This document shows, in pieces, positions 1-10,633 of a DNA stretch of 64,000 nucleotides. The stretch comes from DATJLY01 sp963773665. Its GTDB lineage: Bacteria > Pseudomonadota > Alphaproteobacteria > ATCC43930 > CGMCC-115725. A model generated the notes under the pieces. The model did no database searches. It was not told where the DNA came from and saw only the letters and a program-made list of their open reading frames with translations. Location: positions 558,001 through 622,000 of the forward strand of contig CAVZBZ010000004.1 of NCBI GenBank assembly GCA_963773665.1, written 5' to 3'. A program made the position numbers and the translations under genes. How positions within the stretch are numbered: position 1 is the first letter of the stretch; each line of letters starts with the position of its first letter.

Positions 1-85
1 CCGCGCATTGCAGTTGCCGGGAGGATAGGTCGCGCCGGCGATGCCCGACAAGGCGTGCTAAAGGGTGCCCCCTCTATAAGAGGGC
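1..85. other. Left-edge non-coding stretch
   Basis: No gene can be supported in these 85 bases. A short inverted repeat CCCTCT-ATA-AGAGGG lies at 70-84, directly after the stop codon of the minus-strand transporter. It could act as a weak terminator, but no T-run follows it. On the minus strand a TTG at about 54 opens a reading frame that runs off the left edge; it has no convincing ribosome binding site and is left uncalled. Confidence 0.4.
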
Positions 86-1297
86 CTAACGGCGCTGCAA
101 TCTGAGGCCCGGCGCCAGCGCCAGGATCGCGATGGTGCCGACGGCCGCCGGCGCGAACGCGACCGCGGAAATCCCGGTCAAATCCCAGGCGAAACCGCCA
201 AGGATCGGCAAAACCACGGCGCACGGATAGCTTACGGTGAACATCGCCGCCGATATGCGATGCACGTCATGGGCAGCACCAAGGATCGCCGGCAGCGCCA
301 GCATGAGGATCAGCAGCACGGCGTTGGCGCCGCCCAAGAGCGCCGCCCACCAGATGATCCCAGTGCCCCGGCTCAGCAAAATCCCGACGATGGCCGCCGC
401 GATCAGCGCGCCCATGAAAAGATAGGTCGAGCGGCGCGGGGCGAGCCGGCCGGCGAAGCCGAGCATGAGCAGCGAGCCCGGCAGCTGCCCGCCATTGAGC
501 CCGGTCAGCACGTCGCCGACCAGGTCGGGCCGGCCGATCATGTGCAGGTAATCGGGCAGGAAGGTATTGGCACTGAAGTAGACCGTGTTGACGCTGCCAA
601 GCATGAATCCCAGGCGCCAGATCATGGGATCGCGCCAATCGGGCCACCAGCGCCGCACCTCGCCCTCGCGCGCCGCGCCGTCGCCCGGCGCGTGCGGGGC
701 AAAGCCCGCCACCAGCGCCGCCGTCGCGATGATCGGCACGGCCCACAGCACCAGCGAGAACCGCCAGCTGCCGCCGGCGAGCGGCAGCACGACCGGAATG
801 GCCAATGCGACCGCCAGCACCTCCGAGACGAGGAGGCCGTTGCTATAGACGGCGGTCGCGAAACCGATCCGGTCCGGCATCCAGTCCCGCACCAGGCGCG
901 GCATCGCCGGCTGCATGATCGAAACGCCGGCGCCCATCGCGACCGTCGCGGCATAAAGCGTGAGGATGCCGGGCGCGGCGCCGCGCGCGGCGCAGCCGGC
1001 CGCCGTCAGGAGCAGACCCGCGACGAGCGTCGGACGCGCGCCGAAGCGCGCGATCAGCATCGCCCCCGGAATTGCCGCAAACGCCAGGAGCAGCGACGGC
1101 AGGCTGCCGAGCGTGCCGATCTCGGTCTCCGACAGGCCGAGATCGCGATGGATGAGCGGCAGGAGCGGGGCGATCGCGAGAATCGTCAAACGCAGCGCCA
1201 TTCCGGCGAGCCACAGAAGCGCCAGCGTCCCGGCGCTCCGCCACATTCCCTCACCGCCCGCGGCGGGGACCGGCTCTTCGACAGCGTCACCCGTCAC
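86..1297 (-). CDS. MFS transporter, CynX/NimT-like
   Basis: A 403-residue integral membrane protein with about twelve hydrophobic segments. It belongs to the major facilitator superfamily, and its N-terminal half (first helix followed by LLPLIHRDLGLS) resembles the CynX/NimT anion and drug exporters (COG2807). The substrate cannot be told from sequence. It starts at a GTG (1297); an ATG at 1246, just before the first hydrophobic segment, is an alternative start. It is transcribed away from the centre of the window, 20 bp downstream of an ABC substrate-binding protein on the same strand, so the two could share a transcript. The family call is secure; the physiological role is not. Confidence 0.82.
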   Translation of the reverse strand: MTGDAVEEPVPAAGGEGMWRSAGTLALLWLAGMALRLTILAIAPLLPLIHRDLGLSETEIGTLGSLPSLLLAFAAIPGAMLIARFGARPTLVAGLLLTAAGCAARGAAPGILTLYAATVAMGAGVSIMQPAMPRLVRDWMPDRIGFATAVYSNGLLVSEVLAVALAIPVVLPLAGGSWRFSLVLWAVPIIATAALVAGFAPHAPGDGAAREGEVRRWWPDWRDPMIWRLGFMLGSVNTVYFSANTFLPDYLHMIGRPDLVGDVLTGLNGGQLPGSLLMLGFAGRLAPRRSTYLFMGALIAAAIVGILLSRGTGIIWWAALLGGANAVLLILMLALPAILGAAHDVHRISAAMFTVSYPCAVVLPILGGFAWDLTGISAVAFAPAAVGTIAILALAPGLRLQRR

Positions 1298-1317
1298 TTA
1301 ACGTGCCGCCCGCCCCG

Positions 1318-2316
1318 TCATCGCAGGCTCGCCGCGGCGCGGTGGACGAGCTCGTCGGACACCATGCGGTCCATCGCGATCGGCGCCGTGTAGTTGAGGC
1401 GGCCGTCCTTCATATGCTGCCGCTCCTGGCGGCGGATGCTGTCCTCGTACTTGGTGGCGTCGAGATCGGGATCCCAGCCGTAGGGATAGGCTGCAACGAT
1501 GATCTCCGGCTTGATCTTGGTGGCGTTGGCAAGGATGTCGACGATCTCGGGCTTGCTGCGATAGTCGATCGCGTCGCGCGCGCCGCGGATCATGGCGCGA
1601 AGGAAACGCATCCCCACATCCGGCCGGTCGCGCAGGAACTTGCCGCTGAAGAAGAAAACGGTCGTCATGTCGCCGCCGCCGGCGCCGCCTTCGGGCTGCA
1701 CCAGCTCGGCAAGCCCCTCGCGGATGGCGAGCGTCGCGAACGGTTCGGCGGGGATCGCCGCGTCCACGCCCTTGTTGCGCAGCGCCACCACCATTTCCGG
1801 GAAGGCGATCATCGTCTCGTTCACGTCGTTGAGCGTCATCCCGTATTTATCGAGGATGAGCGACAGGAAATATTCGGGGCTCGCGCCCGGCGTGTTGACG
1901 GCCACGGTGCGGCCCTTCAAATCGGCGCCGTTCTTGATCGCACCGCTGTCCCAGAGCTCCTTGCGCGCGATGAGCGGCGTCGCCGTCACCGGCAGCGGCT
2001 GGATGCCGAGCGACGCCACGATGCGGAGGTCGAGGCCCTGGCTCGCGGCGTTGAAGAACCCGGCATTGATCGCGCCCAGGCCCACGTCCATCTCGCCGGT
2101 TGCGAGTGCCGCGACGGCGTCCTGGGCGCCGCGATAATTCGATCCGTCGGAAGCGATGTGCTCGGCGGCGAGGTATCCCTTCGCTGCGGCTATGTAAAAG
2201 GGCGCGCTGGCGATCGACACCGCCAGGCCCAGCACGATCTTGTCCGGCGGCGCCTGCGCCTCGGCCTGCGACACGAAGGCGGCAAGACCGAGCGCGAGCG
2301 CGCAACGCACGATCAT
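1318..2316 (-). CDS. ABC transporter substrate-binding protein, NMT1/SsuA-like
   Basis: A 332-residue periplasmic binding protein. A signal peptide occupies residues 1-21 and ends near AEAQA. The mature part opens with KIVLGLAVSIASAPFYIAAAKGY, shortened here to the family signature SAPFYIAAAKGY, typical of the NMT1/THI5/SsuA group (COG0715) that binds nitrate, sulfonates, taurine or thiamine precursors. A strong ribosome binding site (GGGGGAAC) precedes the ATG. No matching permease or ATPase gene is present in this window, so its membrane partners must be encoded elsewhere. It lies downstream of dnaJ on the same strand, 36 bp away. The ligand is unknown. Confidence 0.85.
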   Translation of the reverse strand: MIVRCALALGLAAFVSQAEAQAPPDKIVLGLAVSIASAPFYIAAAKGYLAAEHIASDGSNYRGAQDAVAALATGEMDVGLGAINAGFFNAASQGLDLRIVASLGIQPLPVTATPLIARKELWDSGAIKNGADLKGRTVAVNTPGASPEYFLSLILDKYGMTLNDVNETMIAFPEMVVALRNKGVDAAIPAEPFATLAIREGLAELVQPEGGAGGGDMTTVFFFSGKFLRDRPDVGMRFLRAMIRGARDAIDYRSKPEIVDILANATKIKPEIIVAAYPYGWDPDLDATKYEDSIRRQERQHMKDGRLNYTAPIAMDRMVSDELVHRAAASLR

Positions 2317-2352
2317 CGGCGTTCCCCCTTTGCCCGGAGGTATAATACCGAT

Positions 2353-3491
2353 CTATTCGCGCAGGTCTTCGAAGAATTCCTTGACCTTGGCGAAGAAGCC
2401 TTCGCTTTCGGGCTGGGTGCGGGCCGCTTCGCCGGCCTTGTCGAACTCGCGCAGCAATTCCTGCTGGCGCTTCGTCAGATTGACCGGCGTCTCGACCGCG
2501 ACCTCGACATACATGTCGCCGCGCGAGGGCGAGCGCAGCACCGACATGCCCTTGCCGCGCAGGCGGAATTGGTGGCCCGACTGGGTGCCCGCCGGAACCG
2601 CGACCTTGGCCCGGCCGCCATCGATCACCGGCACCTCGATCGTGCCGCCCAAGGTGGCGGTCGCCATCGAGATCGGCACGCGGCAATGGATGTGCGCGCC
2701 GTCGCGCTGGAAGATGCGGTGCGGCTTCACGGTGAGGAAGATGTAGAGATCGCCCGCCGCACCGCCGCGCACGCCCGCCTCGCCCTCGCCGGCGAGCCGG
2801 ATGCGCGTGCCGTCCTCGACGCCTGCAGGGATATTGACGCTGAGGCGTCTTCTCTTTCCGGACGCGGCCCTGGCCGCCGCAGGTGCGGCACGGATTGTCG
2901 ATGACGCGCCCCGCGCCGTGGCACGAGGGGCAGGTGCGCTCGATCGTGAAGAAGCCCTGCTGCGCGCGGACGCGTCCGGCGCCGTGGCAGGTCGGGCAAT
3001 TGACCGGGCGCGAGCCGGGCGCGGCGCCGCGTGCCGGCGCACGGCTCGCACGGCACGAGCGTCGCGACGCGGATCGTCGTCTGCTGGCCCTTGAAGGCGT
3101 CCTCGAGGCTGATCTCGAAATTGTAGCGCAGGTCGGTGCCGCGATTGTTGCCGCCGCCGCCGCCGCGGCGCCCGGTGAACTCGCCGAACATCTCGTCGAA
3201 GATGTCGGCGAAGCCCGCGGCGAAGCCGAAATCGCCGGTGCCGGCGCCGGGCCTGCCGCCGCCGTTCTCGAAGGCGGCGTGGCCGAAGCGGTCATAGGCG
3301 GCGCGCTTCTGCTCGTCCTTGAGGACGTCGTAGGCCTCGCTGATGTCCTTGAATTTCTGCTCGGCCTTCTTGTCGCCCGGGTTGTGGTCCGGGTGATGCT
3401 GCATCGCAAGCTTGCGATAGGCCTTCTTGATGTCGTCGGGCGAGGCGGCCCGCGCCACGCCCAGGAGGTCGTAATAGTCTTGCTTCGCCAT
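2353..3491 (-). CDS. dnaJ: Chaperone DnaJ (two frameshifts in this sequence)
   Basis: DnaJ is the Hsp40 co-chaperone that delivers unfolded clients to DnaK and stimulates its ATPase. The J domain (residues 1-70) carries HPD at 33-35 and is followed by a Gly/Phe-rich linker. All four zinc-finger repeats are recognisable (CEPCAGT, CPTCHGAG, CPSCHGAG, CRTCGGQG), then the beta-sandwich client-binding domain. The frame breaks twice, each by one extra base: near 3033, inside the first CxxCxGxG repeat, and near 2846, just after the zinc domain. Removing both gives 378 residues, the normal family length. It lies 93 bp downstream of dnaK on the same strand. The breaks look like sequence errors because all family motifs continue across them. 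Confidence 0.93.
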
Positions 3492-3584
3492 CGCTTATCA
3501 GCTCTCGACCGCGATCTCCCTCATGAAACCGCCCCGATGACCCAAGATCTCCGGGGCGATTCCCATTTCAACTGCGCGCCGTTC

Positions 3585-5539
<1,955 letters not shown>

Positions 5540-5594
5540 AGCCACCTCTTTGTGCAGCAGGGCCGCGCAGCCCATGGAGGCACTGCGCCCGCCC

Positions 5595-5629
5595 CCTCGA
5601 TTGGTCCAGGGATACCTGAAATATCGAGG
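5595..5629 (-). promoter_or_regulatory. Nested hairpin in the dnaK mRNA leader
   Basis: On the minus strand, CCTCGAT (5629-5623) pairs with ATCGAGG (5601-5595), and inside them CAGG (5618-5615) pairs with CCTG (5610-5607) around a GATA-complement loop. The structure begins only a few bases after the predicted transcription start, so it would form the 5' end of the dnaK transcript. It does not overlap the ribosome binding site. A role in message stability is inference. Confidence 0.4.
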
Positions 5630-5631
5630 CT

Positions 5632-5660
5632 TATATATGGAGGGGCGCCGCGCTCTACAA
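5632..5660 (-). promoter_or_regulatory. Predicted dnaK promoter
   Basis: Minus-strand TTGTAG (5660-5655) and TATATA (5637-5632) are separated by exactly 17 bp, about 93 bp upstream of the dnaK start. The same stretch reads GTTG, 16 bp, TCCATAT, which also resembles the alphaproteobacterial RpoH (sigma-32) pattern CTTG/CCCATAT. A housekeeping promoter, a heat-shock promoter, or both overlapping are possible. Confidence 0.55.
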
Positions 5661-5735
5661 CGGCCGGGGCGCGGTCAGCCGGCAAATGCCACAGTTGCCG
5701 CCCGCTCCGGGGGCCGGCGGACGGGGGAATCGCCC

Positions 5736-6306
5736 CTAGACGACCTCGTCGATCCGCTGGCGGGGTTCGCCCGAGGCCTTGGCGACGCCGACCATGGCCG
5801 GCCGCAGCAGGCGGTCGTGGATGACATAGCCCGGCTGCAGCACCTGGACGATGGTCCCGGGCGGCCGGTCCGGCGCCTCGACCTCGAACATCGCCTCGTG
5901 CAGATTGGGGTCGAAGCGGTCGCCGGGCAGGGGCGCCACCTTGCGCACCCCGTGCCGCTCGAGCGCGGCCAGAAGCTCGCGCTCGGTCGCGGCGACGCCG
6001 GCCAGGAGGTTGCGGGTCACCTCGTCCTGTGCCCCGTCCGCCGGCAGGCTGTCGAGCGCGCGGCGCAGATTGTCGGCGACGCTCAGCATGTCCTTGGCGA
6101 AGTTCTGCGATGCTGTAGCGCTGCGCGTCCTCGCGCTCGCGTTGCGCGCGGCGGCGGACGTTCTCGGTTTCGGCAAGGGCGCGCAGCAGCTTGTCGCGCG
6201 TCTCGGCAAGCTCCGCCTCGAGCGCCGCGAGGCGCTCGTCGGCGCGGCCCTCGCCTTCGGGCGAATTCACCGCGGCGCCGATGGCGCCGTCATTGTCCTC
6301 GGTCAT
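5736..6306 (-). CDS. grpE: Nucleotide exchange factor GrpE (one frameshift)
   Basis: GrpE releases ADP from DnaK and acts as its thermosensor. The N-terminal part is a charged coiled coil (residues about 20-65, including LRALAETENVRRRAQRE). The C-terminal beta domain shows FDPNLHEAMFEV and a conserved VLQPGYVIHDRLLRPAMVGV tail. One extra base near 6110, in the segment reading QRYSI then QNFAKDML, breaks the frame; correcting it gives 189 residues, a normal length. The gene follows hrcA on the same strand: the ATG used here (6306) lies just after the hrcA stop, while an upstream in-frame ATG at 6327 would overlap hrcA. The call is secure from the C-terminal motif. Confidence 0.92.
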
Positions 6307-6319
6307 GGGTTCCGATCCG

Positions 6320-7379
6320 TTATCCAAGAAGCCGGCCGATCACTTTCGCGGTGTAGTCGACCAGCGGGATGATGCGCGCATAGTTGAGCCGGGTCGGGCC
6401 GATCACGCCGATGGCGCCTAGCACCTGTTCGCGCGCATTGCTGTAGGGCGCGACAATCATCGAGCACCCGGCGACGCCGAACAGCGGGTTGTCGGCGCCG
6501 ATATAGATCTGCACGCCCTCGCCGTCGCGCGCGGCGTCGAGAAGGCGCACCATCGCCTCGCGCGTCTCGAGCACGTCGAACAGCGTGCGCAGCCGCTCGA
6601 GATCGGCGAGCGCGGTCACGTCGTTCAGAAGCTGCGCCTGACCCTTGACGATGAGGACGCCATCCTCGCTGTTCCCCGACCACGAGGCGAGCCCCGCCTC
6701 CACGACGCGCGCGGTGATCTCGTCAAGCTGCGCCCGCCGGCTCTCGATCTCGTCGAGCACCGCTGCGCGCGCCTCGTCGATGGTGCGGCCGACAAGCCGC
6801 GAGTTGAGGTAATTGGTGGCGGCAATGAGGGTCGCGGCCGGCGTGCCGATCGGCACTTCGATGAGCCGGTTCTCGACGAGCCCGTCCTCGGTCACCATCA
6901 CGACCAGCGCGCGCGTGCCGGAGAGCGGCACGAACTCGATATGCTTGAGGCGCGCTTCGGTCTTGGGCGCGATCACGAGGCCGGCGCAGCGTGACAGGCC
7001 GGAGAGCGTCGACGTCGCCTCCTCGAGCGCCTGCGCCAGCGACTTTGCCGGCCGCGGCGAGCCGCCCGTCGATGTTGCGCCGCTCGTCCTCGGTGAGCCC
7101 GCCCACCTCCAAAAGCCCGCTGACGAACAGCTTCAGGCCCGCCTCGGTCGGAAGCCGCCCGGCCGAGGTATGGGGCGAGAACAGAAGCCCCGCCTCCTCG
7201 AGATCGGCGAGCACGTTGCGGATCGTCGCGGGCGACAGGTCGAGGCTGCCGCGCCGGGACAGCGTGCGCGATCCGACCGGATCGCCGGTCTCGACATAGG
7301 CGTCCACCACCATCCGGAAGATTTCCCGGCTGCGATCGTTGAGCTCGGTGATGAGCGGCTTTGCCAAAGGCTCTTTCAT
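6320..7379 (-). CDS. hrcA: Heat-inducible transcription repressor HrcA (one frameshift)
   Basis: HrcA is the winged-helix repressor that binds CIRCE operators and shuts off groESL-type chaperone operons until heat stress. The N-terminal DNA-binding domain reads NDRSREIFRMVVDAYVETGDPVGSR, quoted here only by its ends NDRSREIF and GDPVGSR, followed by SPATIRNVLADLEEAGL. The C-terminal GAF-like dimer domain ends in GVIGPTRLNYARIIPLVDY. One extra A near 7046 breaks the frame; repaired, the protein has 352 residues. The ATG at 7379 has no visible ribosome binding site and lies about 10 bp from the predicted -10 box, suggesting a leaderless message. grpE follows immediately. No CIRCE element was found upstream of hrcA or dnaK. 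Confidence 0.93.
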
Positions 7380-7389
7380 GCCGCGCCAA

Positions 7390-7418
7390 AATGTAAGGAG
7401 CGTACCTATCAGCGTCAA
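7390..7418 (-). promoter_or_regulatory. Predicted hrcA-grpE promoter
   Basis: Minus-strand TTGACG (7418-7413) and TACATT (7395-7390) are separated by 17 bp. The -10 box ends ten bases before the hrcA ATG, so transcription would start within a few bases of the start codon. Confidence 0.55.
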
Positions 7419-7429
7419 CCGGGCGGCGC

Positions 7430-7458
7430 TTTACGCTCGGGTCCCCGCGCACTAGTCT
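7430..7458 (+). promoter_or_regulatory. Possible rph promoter
   Basis: TTTACG (7430-7435) and TAGTCT (7453-7458) are separated by 17 bp, 26 bp upstream of the rph ATG. The match to the consensus is moderate. It would be divergent from, and next to, the hrcA promoter. Confidence 0.4.
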
Positions 7459-7484
7459 GCCACCTTTTCCAAAGGAAGAAACGC

Positions 7485-8207
7485 ATGCCGCGCCCATCCG
7501 GCCGCGCCCCCGACGAGATGCGCCCAGTGGCACTCGAGCCGGGCGTCTCGAAATATGCCGAAGGCTCGTGCCTCGCGCGCTTTGGCGATACGCATGTGCT
7601 GTGCACCGTCTCGGTCGAAGACAAGGTGCCGCCCTTCCTGCGCAATACCGGGCGCGGCTGGATCACCGCCGAATACGGCATGCTGCCGCGTTCGACCCAT
7701 ACGCGGACCGAGCGCGAGGCGGCACGCGGCAAGCAGTCGGGCCGCACCCAGGAGATTCAGCGCCTGATCGGCCGGTCGCTGCGTGCCGTGACCGACCTTA
7801 CGGCCTTGGGCGAGCGCCAGTTCCGCGTCGATTGCGACGTGCTGCAGGCCGATGGCGGCACGCGGACCGCCGCCATCACCGGCAGCTATGTCGCGCTCAT
7901 GCTCGCGCTCAAAGGCCTCGTCGGTGCCGGCACCCTGCCGCGCCTGCCGCTGGCGGATGCGGTGGCGGCGGTGTCGTGCGGCGTCGTCGCGGGCCAGGCG
8001 GTGCTCGATCTCGACTATGCCGAGGATTCGACGGCGGCGGCCGATGCGAACTTCGTGCTCACCGGCACGGGCGGCATCGTCGAGGTGCAGGCGACAGCCG
8101 AGGCGGCGATCTTCGCCGAAAGCGAATTTGCCGCCATGCTGGCGCTTGCGCGAAGCGGCATCGGCCGATTGCTGGCGCTGCAGAAGAAGGCGCTGGGGCT
8201 CGCCTGA
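7485..8207 (+). CDS. rph: Ribonuclease PH
   Basis: RNase PH is a phosphorolytic 3'-5' exoribonuclease that trims tRNA and structured RNA 3' ends. The 240-residue protein carries the family core: RPVALEPGVSKYAEGSCL at the start, GWITAEYGMLPRSTHTR, and the phosphate-binding region around ITGSYVALMLAL and CGVVAGQAVLDLDYAEDS. The ATG at 7485 has AAAGGAAGAA in front of it. It is divergently transcribed from hrcA, 105 bp away, the arrangement usual in alphaproteobacteria. rdgB begins three bases after its stop, so the two are almost certainly cotranscribed. Confidence 0.96.
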   Translation: MPRPSGRAPDEMRPVALEPGVSKYAEGSCLARFGDTHVLCTVSVEDKVPPFLRNTGRGWITAEYGMLPRSTHTRTEREAARGKQSGRTQEIQRLIGRSLRAVTDLTALGERQFRVDCDVLQADGGTRTAAITGSYVALMLALKGLVGAGTLPRLPLADAVAAVSCGVVAGQAVLDLDYAEDSTAAADANFVLTGTGGIVEVQATAEAAIFAESEFAAMLALARSGIGRLLALQKKALGLA

Positions 8208-8210
8208 GCC

Positions 8211-8813
8211 ATGGCGCGCCGCTTCGCTGCCCAGAAACTCGCGATCGCAACCCACAATCCCGGCAAGCTCGTCGAGATCAGGGATCTGCTGGCGCCCTAC
8301 GGCATCGAAACGGTGGGGGCCTCCGAGCTTGGCGTGCCCGAGCCCGAGGAAACCGGCGCGAGCTTCGCGGAGAACGCGGCCCTGAAGGCGCGCGCCGTCG
8401 CGGCCGCCAGCGGGCTGCCCGCGCTCGCCGACGATTCCGGCCTGGTCGTGCCCGCGCTCGGCGGCGCGCCTGGCATCCATTCCGCGCGCTGGGCCGGGCT
8501 CGAGCGCGACTTCGGCGCGGCCATGCGCCGGGTCGAGCGCGAGCTTAACGGCCGCGCCCCTTCCGCCTCGTTCGTCGCCTCGTTGGCGCTCGCGTGGCCC
8601 GATGGGCATGTCGAATGTTTTTTGGGCGAGGTCGAGGGGAGTCTCGTCTTTCCGGCGCGCGGCACGCGCGGGTTCGGCTACGACCCGATCTTCGTACCGA
8701 AGGGGCACGCCGAGACCTTTGGCGAGATGGACCCGGCCACGAAACATCGCATGAGCCATCGCGCGGCTGCGTTCGCGAAGCTCGCGGCGTCCTGCCTCGG
8801 AGGTGCGCGGTGA
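8211..8813 (+). CDS. rdgB: dITP/XTP pyrophosphatase (HAM1 family)
   Basis: This enzyme hydrolyses deaminated purine nucleotides (dITP, XTP) to monophosphates and so keeps them out of DNA. The 200-residue protein begins with the substrate-binding motif ATHNPGKLVEIRDLL. SFAENAALKARA, ADDSGLVVPALGGAPGIHSARW and GFGYDPIF follow, ending with MSHRAAAFAKL. All the usual HAM1 motifs are intact. It starts three bases after rph and its TGA overlaps the GTG of hemW (GTGA), so the three genes form one tight operon. Confidence 0.96.
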   Translation: MARRFAAQKLAIATHNPGKLVEIRDLLAPYGIETVGASELGVPEPEETGASFAENAALKARAVAAASGLPALADDSGLVVPALGGAPGIHSARWAGLERDFGAAMRRVERELNGRAPSASFVASLALAWPDGHVECFLGEVEGSLVFPARGTRGFGYDPIFVPKGHAETFGEMDPATKHRMSHRAAAFAKLAASCLGGAR

Positions 8814-9961
8814 GCCAGGAAATCGCGCTCTATGTCCATTGGCCGTTCTGCAAGTCGAAATGTCCCTATTGCGACTTCAACAGCCATGTCCGCGCCGGCA
8901 TCGAGGATGCGCGCTGGCGAGCCGCGTTGTTGCGCGAGCTCGATCATTATGGTGCCAAGACGCGGGGGCGCCGACTCGTCTCGGTATTTTTCGGCGGCGG
9001 CACGCCCTCGCTCATGGCGCCCGCGACGGTTGCGGCCATTCTCGAGCGCGCAGCATCCCATTGGCAGGCGGCGCCCGATCTCGAAGTGACGCTCGAGGCC
9101 AATCCGACCTCGGTCGAGGCATCCCGCCTCGGCGATTTTCGCGCCGCCGGAATCAACCGCGTTTCGCTCGGCGTGCAGGCGCTCGACGACCGCGCGCTGA
9201 AATTTTTGGGGCGCGGGCACGACGCCGCCGAAGCTCGCGCCGCCGTCGCCGCCGCAGCGCACAGCTTCGCGCGCTACTCATTCGACCTCATCTATGCGCG
9301 CCCCGGACAGGGAGTTGCCGAGTGGCGGCACGAGCTCGACGAGGCGCTCGCCTTTGCCGGCGACCACCTGTCGCTCTATCAGCTCACGATCGAGCCGGGC
9401 ACCGCCTTTGCGACAACTTACGCCCGTGGCGACTTCGCGCTCCCGGACGACGAGCTTGCAGGATCGCTCTACGAGGCGACGCAGGAGCGGCTCGCGCGCG
9501 CGGGCTTGCCCGCCTACGAGATCTCGAACCACGCGCGGCCGGGCGGCGAATGCCGGCACAATCTCGTCTATTGGCGCTCGGGCGACTATGTCGGCATCGG
9601 CCCCGGCGCACACGGCCGCATCTGCGCGGACGGCACGCGCTACGCCGCGCGCCAGCGCCGCGCGCCCGAGACCTGGCTCGCCGCCGTCGAGCGGGGCGGC
9701 GACGCGACCGAGGAGAGCGTGCCCTTGAGCGCCCGCGAACGGCTCGAGGAACTCTTGATGATGGGTCTCCGGCTCACCGAGGGCATTTCCCGCGCGCGCT
9801 TTCGCGCCGCGGCCGGCGCCGACATCGCCGAGGCGCTCGATGGTGCGGCACTCGCCGCGCTGATCGAGGGCGGCTTTTTGGCGCTCGACGACGAAAACCT
9901 CCGCGCGACCGACGCAGGCCGCCAACGCCTCAACGCGGTGCTCGCGCGGCTCCTCGCCTAG
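8810..9961 (+). CDS. hemW: Heme chaperone HemW (radical SAM family)
   Basis: HemW is a radical-SAM-fold heme-trafficking protein formerly annotated as oxygen-independent coproporphyrinogen oxidase. The protein of about 383 residues opens with YVHWPFCKSKCPYCDFNSH, which holds the CxxxCxxC cluster motif. FFGGGTPSLM and LEVTLEANPTSVE follow, and the C-terminal HemN domain contains YEISNHARPGGECRHN and GIGPGAHG. The GTG start at 8810 overlaps the rdgB stop and is preceded by GGAGGT. A longer reading frame upstream only mirrors rdgB. HemN proper usually has a longer N-terminus, so HemW is preferred. Confidence 0.93.
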   Translation: MSQEIALYVHWPFCKSKCPYCDFNSHVRAGIEDARWRAALLRELDHYGAKTRGRRLVSVFFGGGTPSLMAPATVAAILERAASHWQAAPDLEVTLEANPTSVEASRLGDFRAAGINRVSLGVQALDDRALKFLGRGHDAAEARAAVAAAAHSFARYSFDLIYARPGQGVAEWRHELDEALAFAGDHLSLYQLTIEPGTAFATTYARGDFALPDDELAGSLYEATQERLARAGLPAYEISNHARPGGECRHNLVYWRSGDYVGIGPGAHGRICADGTRYAARQRRAPETWLAAVERGGDATEESVPLSARERLEELLMMGLRLTEGISRARFRAAAGADIAEALDGAALAALIEGGFLALDDENLRATDAGRQRLNAVLARLLA

Positions 9962-10632
9962 TACCACATGTCCATGCGAAGGCCGCGCGCATCGGTCTCC
10001 GCCGTGCATTCGACGCGGCGGGGATTTTGCGTGGAAAGCGCCAGCGCGCACGCATCCAGCAAGTCGTCACGCCCGGCGCCGCTGCCGCGCAGCTCGGCGA
10101 GCCATTTTTCGATCCCGGTGAAGCCCGCCTGCCCCAGAAGTGCGGCACGCACCGCGAACCCCGTTCGCGTCTTCTTGCCTTCCGGCACGACGTTGCCGCC
10201 GTTCAGCCGCATGAACGAAAGCTCGGGATGGCCCTCGCGAATCATGCCCTGGAGATCGGGCCTGAGGAGGCGATCGACTTCGGCGATCTTGGGCAGAATT
10301 CCCCAGAGCTGGCGCGAAATGCCGGCTCCATCGCTTTTCGCCCAGAGATTTGCTGCGGCGTAGTCGTCCTCGGCGAGGAAGCGCAGAAGCGGGAGGCGCA
10401 CATCGAGGAATACGCGCGAGCGCGCGGCGCCAAGCAATTCGCGCGCGGCGAGATCGCAGGCGCGCCGCCCCGTGTCCGGCAAGCCGATCGGGATGTCGAT
10501 CAAAATGCTGTCGCCGCCAAGAGCGATCGCCGATTCGATGCTGGTGACCACGCGCCAGTCGCGCGTGCCGCCGGTGTCGACGATCGCCGCTATCCAGCCG
10601 CCCTTGCAACCGTCGATGCCGAGAGCGCGCAT
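9958..10632 (-). CDS. DUF429 domain protein
   Basis: A 224-residue protein of the DUF429 family (PF04250), predicted to have an RNase-H-like fold. It begins with MRALGIDGCKGGWIAA, the first acidic strand of that fold. ILIDIPIGLPDTGRRACD and SRVFLDVRLPLLRFL follow, and a C-terminal DDLLDACALALS carries further acidic residues. No function has been shown for the family; a nuclease role is prediction only. The gene converges with hemW, overlapping its end by four bases. It starts one base after the stop of the LppC-type lipoprotein gene, so the pair are likely cotranscribed. Confidence 0.82.
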   Translation of the reverse strand: MRALGIDGCKGGWIAAIVDTGGTRDWRVVTSIESAIALGGDSILIDIPIGLPDTGRRACDLAARELLGAARSRVFLDVRLPLLRFLAEDDYAAANLWAKSDGAGISRQLWGILPKIAEVDRLLRPDLQGMIREGHPELSFMRLNGGNVVPEGKKTRTGFAVRAALLGQAGFTGIEKWLAELRGSGAGRDDLLDACALALSTQNPRRVECTAETDARGLRMDMWY

Positions 10633-10633
10633 C

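Noticed and set aside
1..54. Minus-strand gene starting at a TTG near position 54 and running off the left edge
   Set aside because: Only about eighteen codons are visible, with no ribosome binding site and no recognisable motif.
1303..2904. Long open frames opposite or across real genes (for example 1303-2904, 2883-5267, 17544-19886, 37101-39674, 43502-46162)
   Set aside because: These are antisense or out-of-frame shadows expected at high GC; they show low-complexity Arg/Ala/His-rich composition and no family motif, while the opposite frames carry full motifs.
5595..5629. ROSE-type RNA thermometer in the dnaK leader
   Set aside because: The hairpin does not pair with the ribosome binding site and lacks the conserved U(U/C)GCU element near it.
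7380..7484. CIRCE operator upstream of hrcA
   Set aside because: No TTAGCACTC-N9-GAGTGCTAA-like sequence is present in the hrcA-rph gap or upstream of dnaK; groESL is not in the window.
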